From positions 1 through 11,066 of the forward strand of contig JBHHZM010000103.1 of NCBI GenBank assembly GCA_046758065.1: a stretch of DNA of 11,066 bases, in the 5' to 3' direction. The notes below the pieces were generated by a model. That model was not told the DNA's origin. It saw only the letters and a list, made by a program, of their open reading frames with translations, and made no database searches. This document shows, one piece after another, positions 1 to 7,452 of this stretch. Made by a program: the position numbers and the translations under genes. Within the stretch, counting starts at the first letter, position 1; the number at the start of each line of letters is the position of its first letter. This DNA comes from JBHHZM01 sp046758065. Lineage in GTDB: Bacteria > Pseudomonadota > Alphaproteobacteria > JAAXGF01.

Positions 1-455
1 GGCGTGGTGCCGATCTGCAGGCGGGCGCTGATCGCCGCGACGATGGCGTAGTAGCGCTGGGCGTTCTGCTCGGTGACGCTGCGCAATTGCTGGAAGCGCG
101 CGTTGCCGTTGCCGATCGAGGCCTTGAGCTGCTCGAGTTCCTGGGCGTGCTGTGCGACCTTGGCGCCGACGAAGGTGCCGGTGGCGCCGATCGGCGATGG
201 CGAGGTCGGCGACGCCGTAACGCTTACCGCGGGCGCGGGCTCGACTACGGGCGCGGGCGCGGGTTGCGCCACGGTTGCGACGGTCGGCGAAGACTGCTGC
301 TCGACCGGCGCCGGGCTGACGGTGACCTGCTGGGGCGCCGCGGCCGCCGGCTCCTCGCCGGTCAGCGAGGGCCAGATGTCGTCGGCAACGAACGAGCAGC
401 CCCCGACGGCAAGCGCCGCCGCCAAAATCACAGCGCGGGAAGGTTGACGTCCCAT
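1..455 (-). CDS. Putative lipoprotein with Pro/Ala linker and helical domain (3' end beyond window)
   Basis: I translated the minus strand by hand from the ATG at 453-455; the frame stays open to position 1, giving at least 151 codons. The N-terminus (MGRQPSRAVILAAALAVGGC) is a basic n-region, a hydrophobic core and a lipobox (VGGC) with Cys20, so the mature protein should be membrane-anchored. Residues about 35-85 are a low-complexity Pro/Ala/Val/Gln linker with repeated PAP motifs. From about residue 88 (TGTFVGAKVAQ) the sequence becomes amphipathic, rich in Gln, Glu, Leu and Ala (ELEQLKA, FQQLRSVTEQNAQRYYAIVAAISARLQIGTTP), and is probably helical or coiled coil. A purine-rich AAGGA lies about 15 bases upstream of the ATG, a weak ribosome site. 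I cannot name the family. The layout resembles conserved lipoproteins of unknown function in Rhodospirillales, but that is a recollection only. The gene is divergent from the tRNA and its stop is outside the window. Confidence 0.82.
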   Translation of the reverse strand, partial: MGRQPSRAVILAAALAVGGCSFVADDIWPSLTGEEPAAAAPQQVTVSPAPVEQQSSPTVATVAQPAPAPVVEPAPAVSVTASPTSPSPIGATGTFVGAKVAQHAQELEQLKASIGNGNARFQQLRSVTEQNAQRYYAIVAAISARLQIGTT

Positions 456-520
456 GCGACCGGCCTGTTTTCCTTCGGCATCACGACATCCCGGCGCCCC
501 CTCAACGCGGCGTCGGGCAT

Positions 521-540
521 CAATGACAAAAATATCATTG
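521..540. promoter_or_regulatory. AT-rich dyad in the lipoprotein upstream region
   Basis: CAATGA (521-526) and TCATTG (535-540) are perfect inverted 6-bp arms around an A/T-rich 8-base spacer, in otherwise GC-rich DNA. The site is 66 bp upstream of the minus-strand lipoprotein start, so an operator or part of a promoter is plausible. I found no convincing -35/-10 pair. The rest of 456-748 holds nothing else I can support. Confidence 0.25.
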
Positions 541-748
541 CTCGCCGTGAGTTACACCTTGAGTGTTGTTCAGCCCCCGTTTGCGCTTCGAGTGTACGCA
601 ATGGGTTAGGGGTCTACAAGCACGATTTGTAGGGTTGTCGGAGGGACCGATGACGGACGCCGTGGGGCGGGCCGGGCGCGCGCGATGGGGCTTGCGCTCG
701 CTCGACGGGCCGGGTAGTTTCGCCGCGCCGGCGACAGCGAACCGCCGC

Positions 749-825
749 GCGCCCGTAGCTCAGCTGGATAGAGCACCAGACTACGAATCTGGGGGTCGGG
801 AGTTCGAATCTTCCCGGGCGCGCCA
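749..825 (+). tRNA. tRNA-Arg (anticodon ACG)
   Basis: This is a complete 77-nt cloverleaf. The acceptor stem GCGCCCG (749-755) pairs with CGGGCGC (815-821), followed by discriminator G822 and an encoded CCA (823-825). The anticodon stem CCAGA/TCTGG (776-780/788-792) closes the loop CTACGAA with anticodon ACG at 783-785. The T loop contains TTCGAAT. ACG, with A34 modified to inosine, reads the CGU/CGC/CGA arginine codons. No integrase or duplicated tRNA end is seen nearby, so nothing suggests use as an insertion site here. Confidence 0.98.
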
Positions 826-904
826 TTTTCCTCCGGCCGGTTTCTCCCGCCGGACCCGCCACGGCCCCCGCCATACCGTGCTGGCCGGTCCGCGGCGCCC
901 GGGC

Positions 905-1195
905 CTATCCGCGGTGCGTGGTCTTGAACTCGATTTCGATGAAGATGAAGACGTAATCGTTGACGTTCTTTACGTCGTGCTCGACGCCGGCGCGCCGGAA
1001 ATACGACTGTCCGGCGACGAGTTCGCCGGTGTGTTCGCCGTCGGGGCCGCTGAGCAGCAGCTTGCCGGTGGTAAGCGGCACCACCACATAGTCGTGCTCG
1101 TGGCGGTGATACCCGGTCGCCGCCCCCGGGGCGAAACGCCACTCGGTAACGCGGGTGACCGCGTTGTCGGTCTGGACCGTAGGCACCGCTTTCAT
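905..1195 (-). CDS. Small single-domain cupin protein
   Basis: A 96-residue protein starting MKAVPTVQTD. I chose the ATG at 1193-1195 because AGGAGG lies 8 bases upstream of it; the open frame continues to 1324, but that Arg/Pro-rich extension looks non-coding. The sequence fits one cupin beta-barrel. Motif 1 is about residues 28-44, G-Y-H-R-H-E-H-D with the metal-type pair His30/His32 and closing Gly44. Motif 2 is about residues 62-77, G-Q-S-Y-F-R-R-A-G-V-E-H-D-V-K-N with His73 as the third ligand. The stretch VTEWRFAPG followed by YVVVPLTTG recalls small cupins annotated as BauB-like beta-alanine degradation proteins; that is from memory, and substrate and metal are unknown. There is no signal peptide, so it is probably cytoplasmic. 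The gene is divergent from the AsmA-family gene across a 209-bp gap and its 3' end faces the tRNA. Confidence 0.9.
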   Translation of the reverse strand: MKAVPTVQTDNAVTRVTEWRFAPGAATGYHRHEHDYVVVPLTTGKLLLSGPDGEHTGELVAGQSYFRRAGVEHDVKNVNDYVFIFIEIEFKTTHRG

Positions 1196-1340
1196 GGGCG
1201 TATCCTCCTGCCGCGCCGTCGTGTTCCGCAGGCCAATGCCGGGAAACGTCCGAAGGATAGCCGATTCCCGCGGCCGGCGCCGCCGCCATGGCGGTCGCGG
1301 CGCAACGCGCCCGCCGGTTAACAAGACCTTAAGGCAAGTC

Positions 1341-1349
1341 TGTTATAAG
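1341..1349 (+). promoter_or_regulatory. Candidate extended -10 promoter for the AsmA-family gene
   Basis: TGTTATAAG fits an extended -10 (TGn followed by TATAAG at 1344-1349) in an AT-rich patch between divergent genes. TTAACA at 1318-1323 could serve as a -35 but the spacer, about 20 bases, is long. Transcription would start near 1356, which would exclude the upstream ATG at 1351 and favour the start at 1405. Confidence 0.3.
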
Positions 1350-1404
1350 GATGCGACGCCGCCATGAGGCGGGTCCTCGTCCGCGACACCACGGCCTGCC
1401 ATCG

Positions 1405-3693
1405 ATGCGCTGGATCCGGATTGTCACCGTCTGTATCGTCCTCGTGATCGCCGCGGCCGCCGGCGGCGTCATGTACCTGCGCTCGATCGATCTCAACGAG
1501 CATCGCGACCTGATCGCGGCGCAGGTGCGCGCCGTCACGGGTCGCGATCTCAAACTCGCCGGCGACGCGCGGCTGGCGTTTTCCCTGGCGCCGACGGTCG
1601 TGGTCGAGGACGTGAGCTTCGCTAACGCCGCCTGGGGATCGCGTCCGGCGATGCTGACCGCCAGGCGGATCAAGGCGCGCATCGACCTCCTGTCGCTGTT
1701 CTCGGGCGCCCTCGTCATCCGGCGCCTGCTGCTCGACGAGCCGCGCATCCTGCTCGAGACCGACGCCGAAGGCCGCGGCAACTGGGTATTCGGACCGGAG
1801 GCCGCCGACGAGACCAGGGACGATACGGTGATTCCCGTCGTCAGGAAGGTATTCATCAGCGGCGGGCGGCTGACCTATCGTGACGGACGGAGCGGCGCGG
1901 TCCACGACGTGTCGATCGACGGTCTCACGGCCGAAGCCGTCGGTCCGACGCGATCGATCGGCGTCTACCTCGCCGGCGCGTACAACGGCAAGGCGTTTTC
2001 CGCCGCGGGCACACTGGGACCGCTCGCCCGGTTGCTTGCCGACGACTCGTTCCCGGTCGACCTCGGAATCGAGGCGGCGAGCGCTATGATCGCCGTCGAG
2101 GGCGAGATCGCCCACCCCCTGACGTTCGCCGGGCTCGACCTCGTGATCACGGCGCACGGCGACGATGTCACGACGCTCGGCGCGCTCGTCGGCTGGGACA
2201 TTCCGGCGCTGGGCTCGTACCGCTTCCGGGCGCGCCTGCGCGACGCGAACGACGGCTTCCGGATCGACGATCTCGAGGCCGAGACCGGTGCCGCGGGCGG
2301 CGAGCGCGCGTTCGTGCGGGGCGCGATCGACGACGTGGTCGCGCTGCGCGGGCTCGACCTCGCTCTGCACGTTGAGGGCCGCGACCTCGCGCGTCTCGGC
2401 GCCTTGGCCGGGATCGAGCTGCCGGCGCGCGGGCCGGTCGCCTTCGACGCGAAATTGCGCGACACCGGCGGCGGGTACGCCTTCGACGACGTGACGGCGA
2501 CCGTCGCCGGCAGCGACCTCCGGGGCGCGTTTTCGCTCGACCTCGAAGGGCGGCGGAGGCCGCGCATCGAAGCGGCGCTCGAATCATCGTCGCTCGATCT
2601 CACGTGGCTGTTCGCCGACGATGGCGCGGCGCCGGCGGACGGCGGCGGCGAGACCGAGCGCGTCTTCAGCGATGCGCCGCTGCCGCTGGCGACGCTCGAA
2701 TGGGCCGATGCCACGATCACCTTGCGCGGCGACCGGGTTGTTCTCGACCGCATCGCGTTCGACCGCGTCATGCTCGAACTCTCGCTGGTCGACGGCGCGC
2801 TCGACCTGCGTCTGGCCGAGGCCGACTACGGGGAGGCCGCGCTCGCCGGCGGGATGACGATCGATTCGCGCCCCGAGATTCCGGTCGTCACGGCGCGGAT
2901 CGATGTCGACGGTTTCGACGTCGGCCGTTTTCTGCGCGATTTCGGTAGCGACGGCCTGGTCGAGGGTCGCGCCGATCTCGACCTCGATGCGCGCGGCGCC
3001 GGCGGCTCGGTCCGTGCGATCATGGCCGGGCTCGACGGCGGCGTCAGTCTGGCAATGCGTGAGGGACGCGTCGGCTCGGAGGAGATCGATTTTCTCGCCG
3101 CCGATCTGCTCGACGCGATCGGTCCCGGCACGGAGAACGACGGCACCACCCGGTTCAACTGTTTTGTCGGTCGCTTCGACGTGACCGACGGTCTCGCCGC
3201 GAGCCGGGGCATTCTGTTCGATACCGAGCGCATGACGATCGCCGGCGACGGCGAGATCGACCTCGGCACCGAGACCCTCGACCTGATCCTGAGACCCGCG
3301 CCCAAGGACGCGAGCCTCATCAGTCTGGCGACGCCGATTCGCATCCGCGGCACCCTCGCGGCGCCGAGCATCGCTCCCGACTCGCTGGCCGTCGCCAGGA
3401 CCGCCGGCATCGCCGTGATCGGCGCCATCGCCACCGGCGGCATCGGTCTGATTGCGCCTTTCGTCAGCGCCGGCAGCGATGAGGAAAACCCCTGCGTCGC
3501 CGCCCTCGCCGGGATGGACGAAGGGGCGGCCGAAAAACCTGCGCCCGGGCCGGCGTCCGGAGCGGAGCAGGACGCCGAAGCCGGGAGCGGTCTCGGCGGG
3601 CTGCTCGACGACGTGGGCGGCGTCTTCGAGCGACTCTTCGACGGCAGTCGGCCGCCCCCGGCGCCGGGACCCTGCACGGCCTGCACGCGATAA
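1405..3693 (+). CDS. AsmA-family envelope protein
   Basis: A 762-residue protein from the ATG at 1405, where a typical AsmA N-terminus begins: basic MRWIR, then a transmembrane segment (about residues 4-25, IRIVTVCIVLVIAAAAGGVMYL), then periplasmic sequence. An in-frame ATG at 1351 would add 18 Arg/His-rich residues but has AAGG directly abutting it, which is not a workable ribosome site; the 1405 start also lacks a clear one. The N-terminal AsmA region (about 26-200) contains GRDLKLAGDARL and a DVSFANA segment. The middle is repeated beta-rich segments. The conserved C-terminal AsmA region spans about 515-690, including LDGGVSLAMREG, DVTDGLAASRGILFDT and TPIRIRGTLAAPSIAPD. The tail (about 690-762) is acidic and Pro/Ala/Gly-rich and ends in CTACTR. 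AsmA-family proteins act in outer-membrane assembly and lipid transport between membranes; that is family knowledge, not shown here. The gene stands alone and converges with the caspase-like gene, 81 bp away. Confidence 0.93.
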   Translation: MRWIRIVTVCIVLVIAAAAGGVMYLRSIDLNEHRDLIAAQVRAVTGRDLKLAGDARLAFSLAPTVVVEDVSFANAAWGSRPAMLTARRIKARIDLLSLFSGALVIRRLLLDEPRILLETDAEGRGNWVFGPEAADETRDDTVIPVVRKVFISGGRLTYRDGRSGAVHDVSIDGLTAEAVGPTRSIGVYLAGAYNGKAFSAAGTLGPLARLLADDSFPVDLGIEAASAMIAVEGEIAHPLTFAGLDLVITAHGDDVTTLGALVGWDIPALGSYRFRARLRDANDGFRIDDLEAETGAAGGERAFVRGAIDDVVALRGLDLALHVEGRDLARLGALAGIELPARGPVAFDAKLRDTGGGYAFDDVTATVAGSDLRGAFSLDLEGRRRPRIEAALESSSLDLTWLFADDGAAPADGGGETERVFSDAPLPLATLEWADATITLRGDRVVLDRIAFDRVMLELSLVDGALDLRLAEADYGEAALAGGMTIDSRPEIPVVTARIDVDGFDVGRFLRDFGSDGLVEGRADLDLDARGAGGSVRAIMAGLDGGVSLAMREGRVGSEEIDFLAADLLDAIGPGTENDGTTRFNCFVGRFDVTDGLAASRGILFDTERMTIAGDGEIDLGTETLDLILRPAPKDASLISLATPIRIRGTLAAPSIAPDSLAVARTAGIAVIGAIATGGIGLIAPFVSAGSDEENPCVAALAGMDEGAAEKPAPGPASGAEQDAEAGSGLGGLLDDVGGVFERLFDGSRPPPAPGPCTACTR

Positions 3694-3774
3694 CGAGAAA
3701 TCGGCCTGCCCGGCCCGCCGGCGACGCGGATCGGCCGGGGCGTGTTCTGCGGTGGTCGGGGAAAGGCGCGGACG

Positions 3775-5424
3775 TCACTCGAACTTCAGAACCCGGTACG
3801 ATGGGCCGAGCCGTTCGACGGTGACGATCCCGCGTTCGGATCTTTGTACGAAGGTATAGTCGGTTGCCGTCCAGACGTATTTTATTTCCAGGGTTACCAC
3901 GTTTCCCGATACCTGTAGCACCCTGAGATTGTCTATGGACGTCATTTCACTATTGGAAGAATAGACGCCTTTGTATCTCCTCACGCGCAGATCGTTGTAA
4001 TACCGCGTTATCAGGTCCCTGAGTTCCCGGTCCTTTACGATCTTGTTCCTGTCGATCGGCGCCTGGGGTTCGGGTGGCGGCACCAGAACGGCGGTCCGCA
4101 CTTGCTTCAGTTCCTCGAGTCGGGCGCGCGCCAGAGGGGCGAATGTACCCTCGGGGAACTGTTCGAGATAGGCCTCGAAGCTTGCCGGATTGCGCGACTT
4201 CTCGATGGATTGCCAGAAGGCCAGTTCGATCGCCCTGTTGTCGATGGCGGGCGGCGCGGAAACCGGTGCGGGCTGTGCCGTCGCCGGCGTCGCGAGCGTC
4301 ACGCCGGTCGGCACGAACAGAAAATCGCCGCCGTCGTGACCGGCCTTGCGGATGTCGGCGTATTCGGGCGTCTGATCCGCGTTGACCACGACGGGCTGCC
4401 TGACTTGTCCGAACAGCGCGCTGCCCTCCATGACGTCCGCGTTGGTTTGCAGCGCGCTCAGGAATGCCTGCGCGAACACCGAGTGTTTGTTGCCGCCGGC
4501 GTCGAGCACCGGTTCGAGCCCGCCCGAGGTCAGCGCTGTGCGCGACCGCCGCTGGGCCATGCGCGCAATCCACGGATCGCGTTCGCCGCCGGTTCGGATG
4601 TTCGTCTCGCCGCCCCGGGTGAGCCGGCCCGAGTAGCACGAATCGGCCACCACCATGACGTGCTTGGCCCGCATCGCCTTGATCTGGTCGGTGATGGTGC
4701 TGTTCGACAGCCAGTTCGCCGGATTGTCTCTTTCGGCATCGACCGGCAGCCAGTACCCCTGATCCGATTCGATGTCGAGGCTGCCATGGCCGGCGTAGTA
4801 GATCAGCAGGCTGTCCTTTTCGGTCAGCGTGGCGCGCAGGCCGGCCAGCGCCGAGACGACCTCGTAGCGGGTGGCGTTGATGAGGGGCTTGACCGTGAAG
4901 CCGTAACGTCCCGACAGCAGCGCGCCGACCGCCATGGCGTCGCTCACGGCGGTCTTCAGGGCGGGTAGGTGCCGGTATTCGTTGTTGCCGATGACCAGGG
5001 CGTGATAGCGGCCGAAATCGACTACCGCCGCGGTCGCGGCCGTGCGTTGCACGAGGACCCGTTTTTCCACCCGATGACCGCGCGCGTCCTCGGCGACCAG
5101 GCGAAGCGTGCTGCGTCCCACCGGCACCGTCCGGCGGATCCGGAACGAACCGTCGGCGCTGAGGGGCGCCGGGATCCCGTCGACGCTCAGCCTGGTGCTT
5201 GCGGCGCCGACGACCCGGCCGCTGAGATCGATCGTTTCCTGATCGGTGTTGATGCGTCTCGGAACGATGAATTCGGGCGCCTCGGCCTGAACGACACGAA
5301 GCGACGGTCCCGCAGGGGTGTTGCGCACAGCACGCAACACATCACCGCCGGACCCATCGGCGGCGGCGAATACCGCCCCCCAATGCCCGGCCACCAAACC
5401 GGCGACCAAGACGACTCGCTTCAC
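3775..5424 (-). CDS. Secreted caspase-like protein (peptidase C14 fold) with C-terminal extension
   Basis: 549 residues starting at a GTG (5422-5424), preceded by GGGGGG about 7 bases upstream. Residues 1-20 form a Sec signal peptide with likely cleavage VFA/AAD. Residues about 60-127 look like a small Ig-like beta domain (IDLSGRVVGAASTRLSVDG onward). The caspase domain runs about 135-375: it opens with YHALVIGNNEY, has the catalytic His213 in YYAGHG and Cys263 in DSCYSG, so the dyad is intact. A Pro/Ala linker (about 378-393) leads to a helical segment, AFWQSIEKSRNPASFEAYL then FPEGTFAPLARARLEEL, often seen in proteins of this type. Residues 455-549 form a further domain of unknown family, possibly NTF2-like. 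Such proteins usually cleave after basic residues, but the substrate here is unknown. It should act in the periplasm or outside the cell. It is divergent from the CHASE2 cyclase operon across about 200 bp, which suggests but does not prove a link. The DNA for residues about 468-527 is clearly AT-richer than its surroundings. Confidence 0.93.
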   Translation of the reverse strand: MKRVVLVAGLVAGHWGAVFAAADGSGGDVLRAVRNTPAGPSLRVVQAEAPEFIVPRRINTDQETIDLSGRVVGAASTRLSVDGIPAPLSADGSFRIRRTVPVGRSTLRLVAEDARGHRVEKRVLVQRTAATAAVVDFGRYHALVIGNNEYRHLPALKTAVSDAMAVGALLSGRYGFTVKPLINATRYEVVSALAGLRATLTEKDSLLIYYAGHGSLDIESDQGYWLPVDAERDNPANWLSNSTITDQIKAMRAKHVMVVADSCYSGRLTRGGETNIRTGGERDPWIARMAQRRSRTALTSGGLEPVLDAGGNKHSVFAQAFLSALQTNADVMEGSALFGQVRQPVVVNADQTPEYADIRKAGHDGGDFLFVPTGVTLATPATAQPAPVSAPPAIDNRAIELAFWQSIEKSRNPASFEAYLEQFPEGTFAPLARARLEELKQVRTAVLVPPPEPQAPIDRNKIVKDRELRDLITRYYNDLRVRRYKGVYSSNSEMTSIDNLRVLQVSGNVVTLEIKYVWTATDYTFVQRSERGIVTVERLGPSYRVLKFE

Positions 5425-5535
5425 CCGTTATCCCCCCGTATCGCATGGCGAGACTTGCGCCATCCCGACCGATCGAGGAGCGCCCGCATCTCCGCGCAAG
5501 CTCGCCCATGATATCCCCGTGCGCGGCATCCGGCT

Positions 5536-5595
5536 AGAGCGGTTCCCGGTCGGTAGCAATCAATTTGATGGGTCCCATCGACCGGGAACCGCTCT
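5536..5595. repeat. 17-bp perfect inverted repeat (palindromic element)
   Basis: AGAGCGGTTCCCGGTCG at 5536-5552 is exactly repeated in inverted orientation at 5579-5595, with 26 bases between. With wobble and one flanking pair the stem approaches 20 bp. The centre contains a smaller dyad, ATCAA-T-TTGAT (5559-5569). It lies between divergent genes, so it is not a terminator for either. The outer sequence CTAGAGCGGTT resembles short dispersed palindromes of alphaproteobacterial intergenic DNA (recollection, not checked). An operator for one or both divergent genes is the alternative. Confidence 0.85.
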
Positions 5596-5630
5596 GGACC
5601 TGCCGCGCGATGATCCGCATAGTGGGCGGC

Positions 5631-7436
5631 ATGACGAGGGAGGGTCTCGTGCGACTGGCCGGAAACCCGCAGGTTGCGGGCTTCATGGCCGTGGTCCTCG
5701 CGGGGCTCGCCCTGCACTGGTCGCCGCTCGTGACGACGACCGATCTCGCGGTGCTCGACCGGCAATTCCGGTTCCTGCGCGCGACAGCGCTGCGTCCGGT
5801 TGCGACGGATGTCGTGATCGTCGGCATCGACGAGGAGACGACGCGCGTACTGGCAGAGCCGATCGCCCTCTGGCATCGACATCTCGGCCGCTTCCTCGAA
5901 GCCATGGCGCAGGCGCGGCCTTCGGTCGTGGGCGTTGATATCAGCCTTCCCGACCGCTCGTACGACTTTGTGCTCGCCGGCCAAGACACCAAGCTGCTGC
6001 GCGGAATCGTCGCTTTGCGCGGCGTCGCGCCCGTGGTACTCGGCCTGACCGTCGATGCGGATGGCCGGGTGCGCCGGATCTTCCCGCCGTTCGTAGCGAC
6101 GGCTGGGCGCGGTGCGGTCGGGTTCGTGCTGCTGCCGCTCGACCCCGACCGGGTGGTCCGGCGCTTCAGCGGGATGATCGCGGAAGGCGACCGGGAAATC
6201 CCGACCCTGGTGGGTCAAATGGCCCGCCGCCTCGGCATCGAGCCCCGGGTCGGGCTGATCGACTATGCGGTGGGCGAAACCTTCGACTACGTTCCTCTCC
6301 ACGATGTGCTCGCTCGCTACGCCGACGGCGACATCGAGGCGTTGCGCCGCGCCTTCGGGGGCCGGCCGGTCCTGCTGGGCAGCGTGCTGCCCTTTATCGA
6401 TCGCCAGTACCAACCGGTCAACCTCGCGGCGTGGGAAGAGAACGACTCGTTCGCGCCGAGTGTGCTGGCGCATGCCCAGGCGCTGCGTTCGCTCATGGGG
6501 CCGGGTCTCGTAACGGAGGCGCCCGGCGTGGCCGTCCTCGCCCTCGTCCTCCTTGCTTCCGTCTGCTGGTGGCTGGCCGCGACGCCGCTCGCGGGGATCG
6601 CCTCGTTCGCGGGGTTCGCGTTGCCGGCGGCGGCGGCCTCGACGTGGTTGCTGTCCCGGGGCGTTCATCTGCCGGTGGCCGCGCCGCTATTGACCGGCGG
6701 TCTCGCGGCAGCCGGCCGGGTCGCGCTGCAGGCGGGGCTTCAGGTGCTGGAACGTCGCCGGCTGCGTCGGGCGTTCGGCGGCTACGTGAGTCCGCAGATC
6801 ATGGCGGAAATCGTCGAGGGCCGCCTCGCCGCCGCGTTGGGCGGCGAGCGCCGCACGATCTGCGTGCTGTTCTCGGACGTGCGCGGGTTCACGACGCGCA
6901 GCGAAGGAATGGCGCCCGAGGATGTCGTCGTCTTGCTCAATCGCTATTTCGAGGGGATGATCACCGCCATTCACGAGCAGGAGGGAACCGTCGACAAGCT
7001 CATGGGGGACGGCATCATGGCGTTCTTCGGCGCGCCCAACCGGCTCGATGATCCCTGCCGCAAGGCATTCGACGCCGCGCGCGACATGCTGGTGCGCCTG
7101 GATGCGCTCAACGCCGAGTTCGAGGCCGAAGCGGTCCCGCCGATCGAGATCGGCATCGGCCTCCATCTCGGCGAGGCCGTGGTCGGGCATGTCGGGTCCG
7201 CGGCCCGCCACGAGTATTCGGCGATCGGCGACGTCGTCAACGTCGCGTCGCGCATCGAAGGTTTGACCAAGGAGGTCGGTTATCCGCTGGTTTGCTCCGG
7301 CGAGGTCGTGAACCGGATCGGCAACACGACCGGATTCGTCAGTCTGGGGGCCAAGCCGATCAAGGGGCATACACCGATATCGGTCTACGGCTGGCCGCAA
7401 CGGCAAGGCGGCGCGCCGTCCGCCGGCACGGCCTGA
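5631..7436 (+). CDS. CHASE2-domain class III adenylate cyclase (membrane sensor)
   Basis: 601 residues from the ATG at 5631. Other in-frame starts are ATG 5610 and GTG 5649; the GTG has GGGAGG about 5 bases upstream and may be the true start. Starts at 5565/5568 fall inside the inverted repeat and are unlikely. A first transmembrane helix lies near 14-31. A CHASE2 extracytoplasmic sensor region (about 35-285) includes LDRQFRFLR, VVIVGIDEE and VVGVDISLPDRS. Three more membrane helices follow (about 297-317, 321-342, 347-366), then a short linker RRAFGGYVSPQIM and the cyclase domain (about 405-590). Metal-binding Asp416 (LFSDVRGF) and Asp460 (KLMGDG) are present, as are Asn537 and Arg541 (GDVVNVASRIE) for the transition state. 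Lys457 and Ser530 sit at the base-selecting positions; Lys points to ATP rather than GTP, while Ser replaces the usual Thr or Asp. It should make cAMP in the cytoplasm in response to an envelope signal. It is first in an operon with the FecR-like gene, 16 bp downstream. Confidence 0.95.
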   Translation: MTREGLVRLAGNPQVAGFMAVVLAGLALHWSPLVTTTDLAVLDRQFRFLRATALRPVATDVVIVGIDEETTRVLAEPIALWHRHLGRFLEAMAQARPSVVGVDISLPDRSYDFVLAGQDTKLLRGIVALRGVAPVVLGLTVDADGRVRRIFPPFVATAGRGAVGFVLLPLDPDRVVRRFSGMIAEGDREIPTLVGQMARRLGIEPRVGLIDYAVGETFDYVPLHDVLARYADGDIEALRRAFGGRPVLLGSVLPFIDRQYQPVNLAAWEENDSFAPSVLAHAQALRSLMGPGLVTEAPGVAVLALVLLASVCWWLAATPLAGIASFAGFALPAAAASTWLLSRGVHLPVAAPLLTGGLAAAGRVALQAGLQVLERRRLRRAFGGYVSPQIMAEIVEGRLAAALGGERRTICVLFSDVRGFTTRSEGMAPEDVVVLLNRYFEGMITAIHEQEGTVDKLMGDGIMAFFGAPNRLDDPCRKAFDAARDMLVRLDALNAEFEAEAVPPIEIGIGLHLGEAVVGHVGSAARHEYSAIGDVVNVASRIEGLTKEVGYPLVCSGEVVNRIGNTTGFVSLGAKPIKGHTPISVYGWPQRQGGAPSAGTA

Positions 7437-7452
7437 GATGAAGGGGCGCACG

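Noticed and set aside
749..825. tRNA-Arg as the attachment site of a genomic island
   Set aside because: No integrase, no duplicated tRNA 3' end and no mobility genes within the window.
614..874. Minus-strand ORF containing GRFELPTPRFVVWCSIQLSYGR
   Set aside because: This is the familiar antisense translation of a tRNA gene, not a protein.
563..1321. Long plus-strand ORF across the tRNA, with an SD-like GGAGGG before ATG 650
   Set aside because: It translates straight through the tRNA (RAPVAQLDRAPDYESGGREFESSRARHF-type peptide, a well-known artefact) and runs antisense over the cupin gene.
1318..2370. 350-codon minus-strand ORF opposite the AsmA gene
   Set aside because: Arg/Asp-rich shadow of a high-GC gene; the plus strand has clear AsmA domains.
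3694..3774. Bidirectional intrinsic terminator between convergent AsmA and caspase-like genes
   Set aside because: Only loose GC-rich pairing (CGGCC/GGCCG) and no T run on either strand.
5421..6668. 415-codon minus-strand ORF opposite the cyclase
   Set aside because: Charged low-complexity shadow; the CHASE2 and cyclase motifs are on the plus strand.
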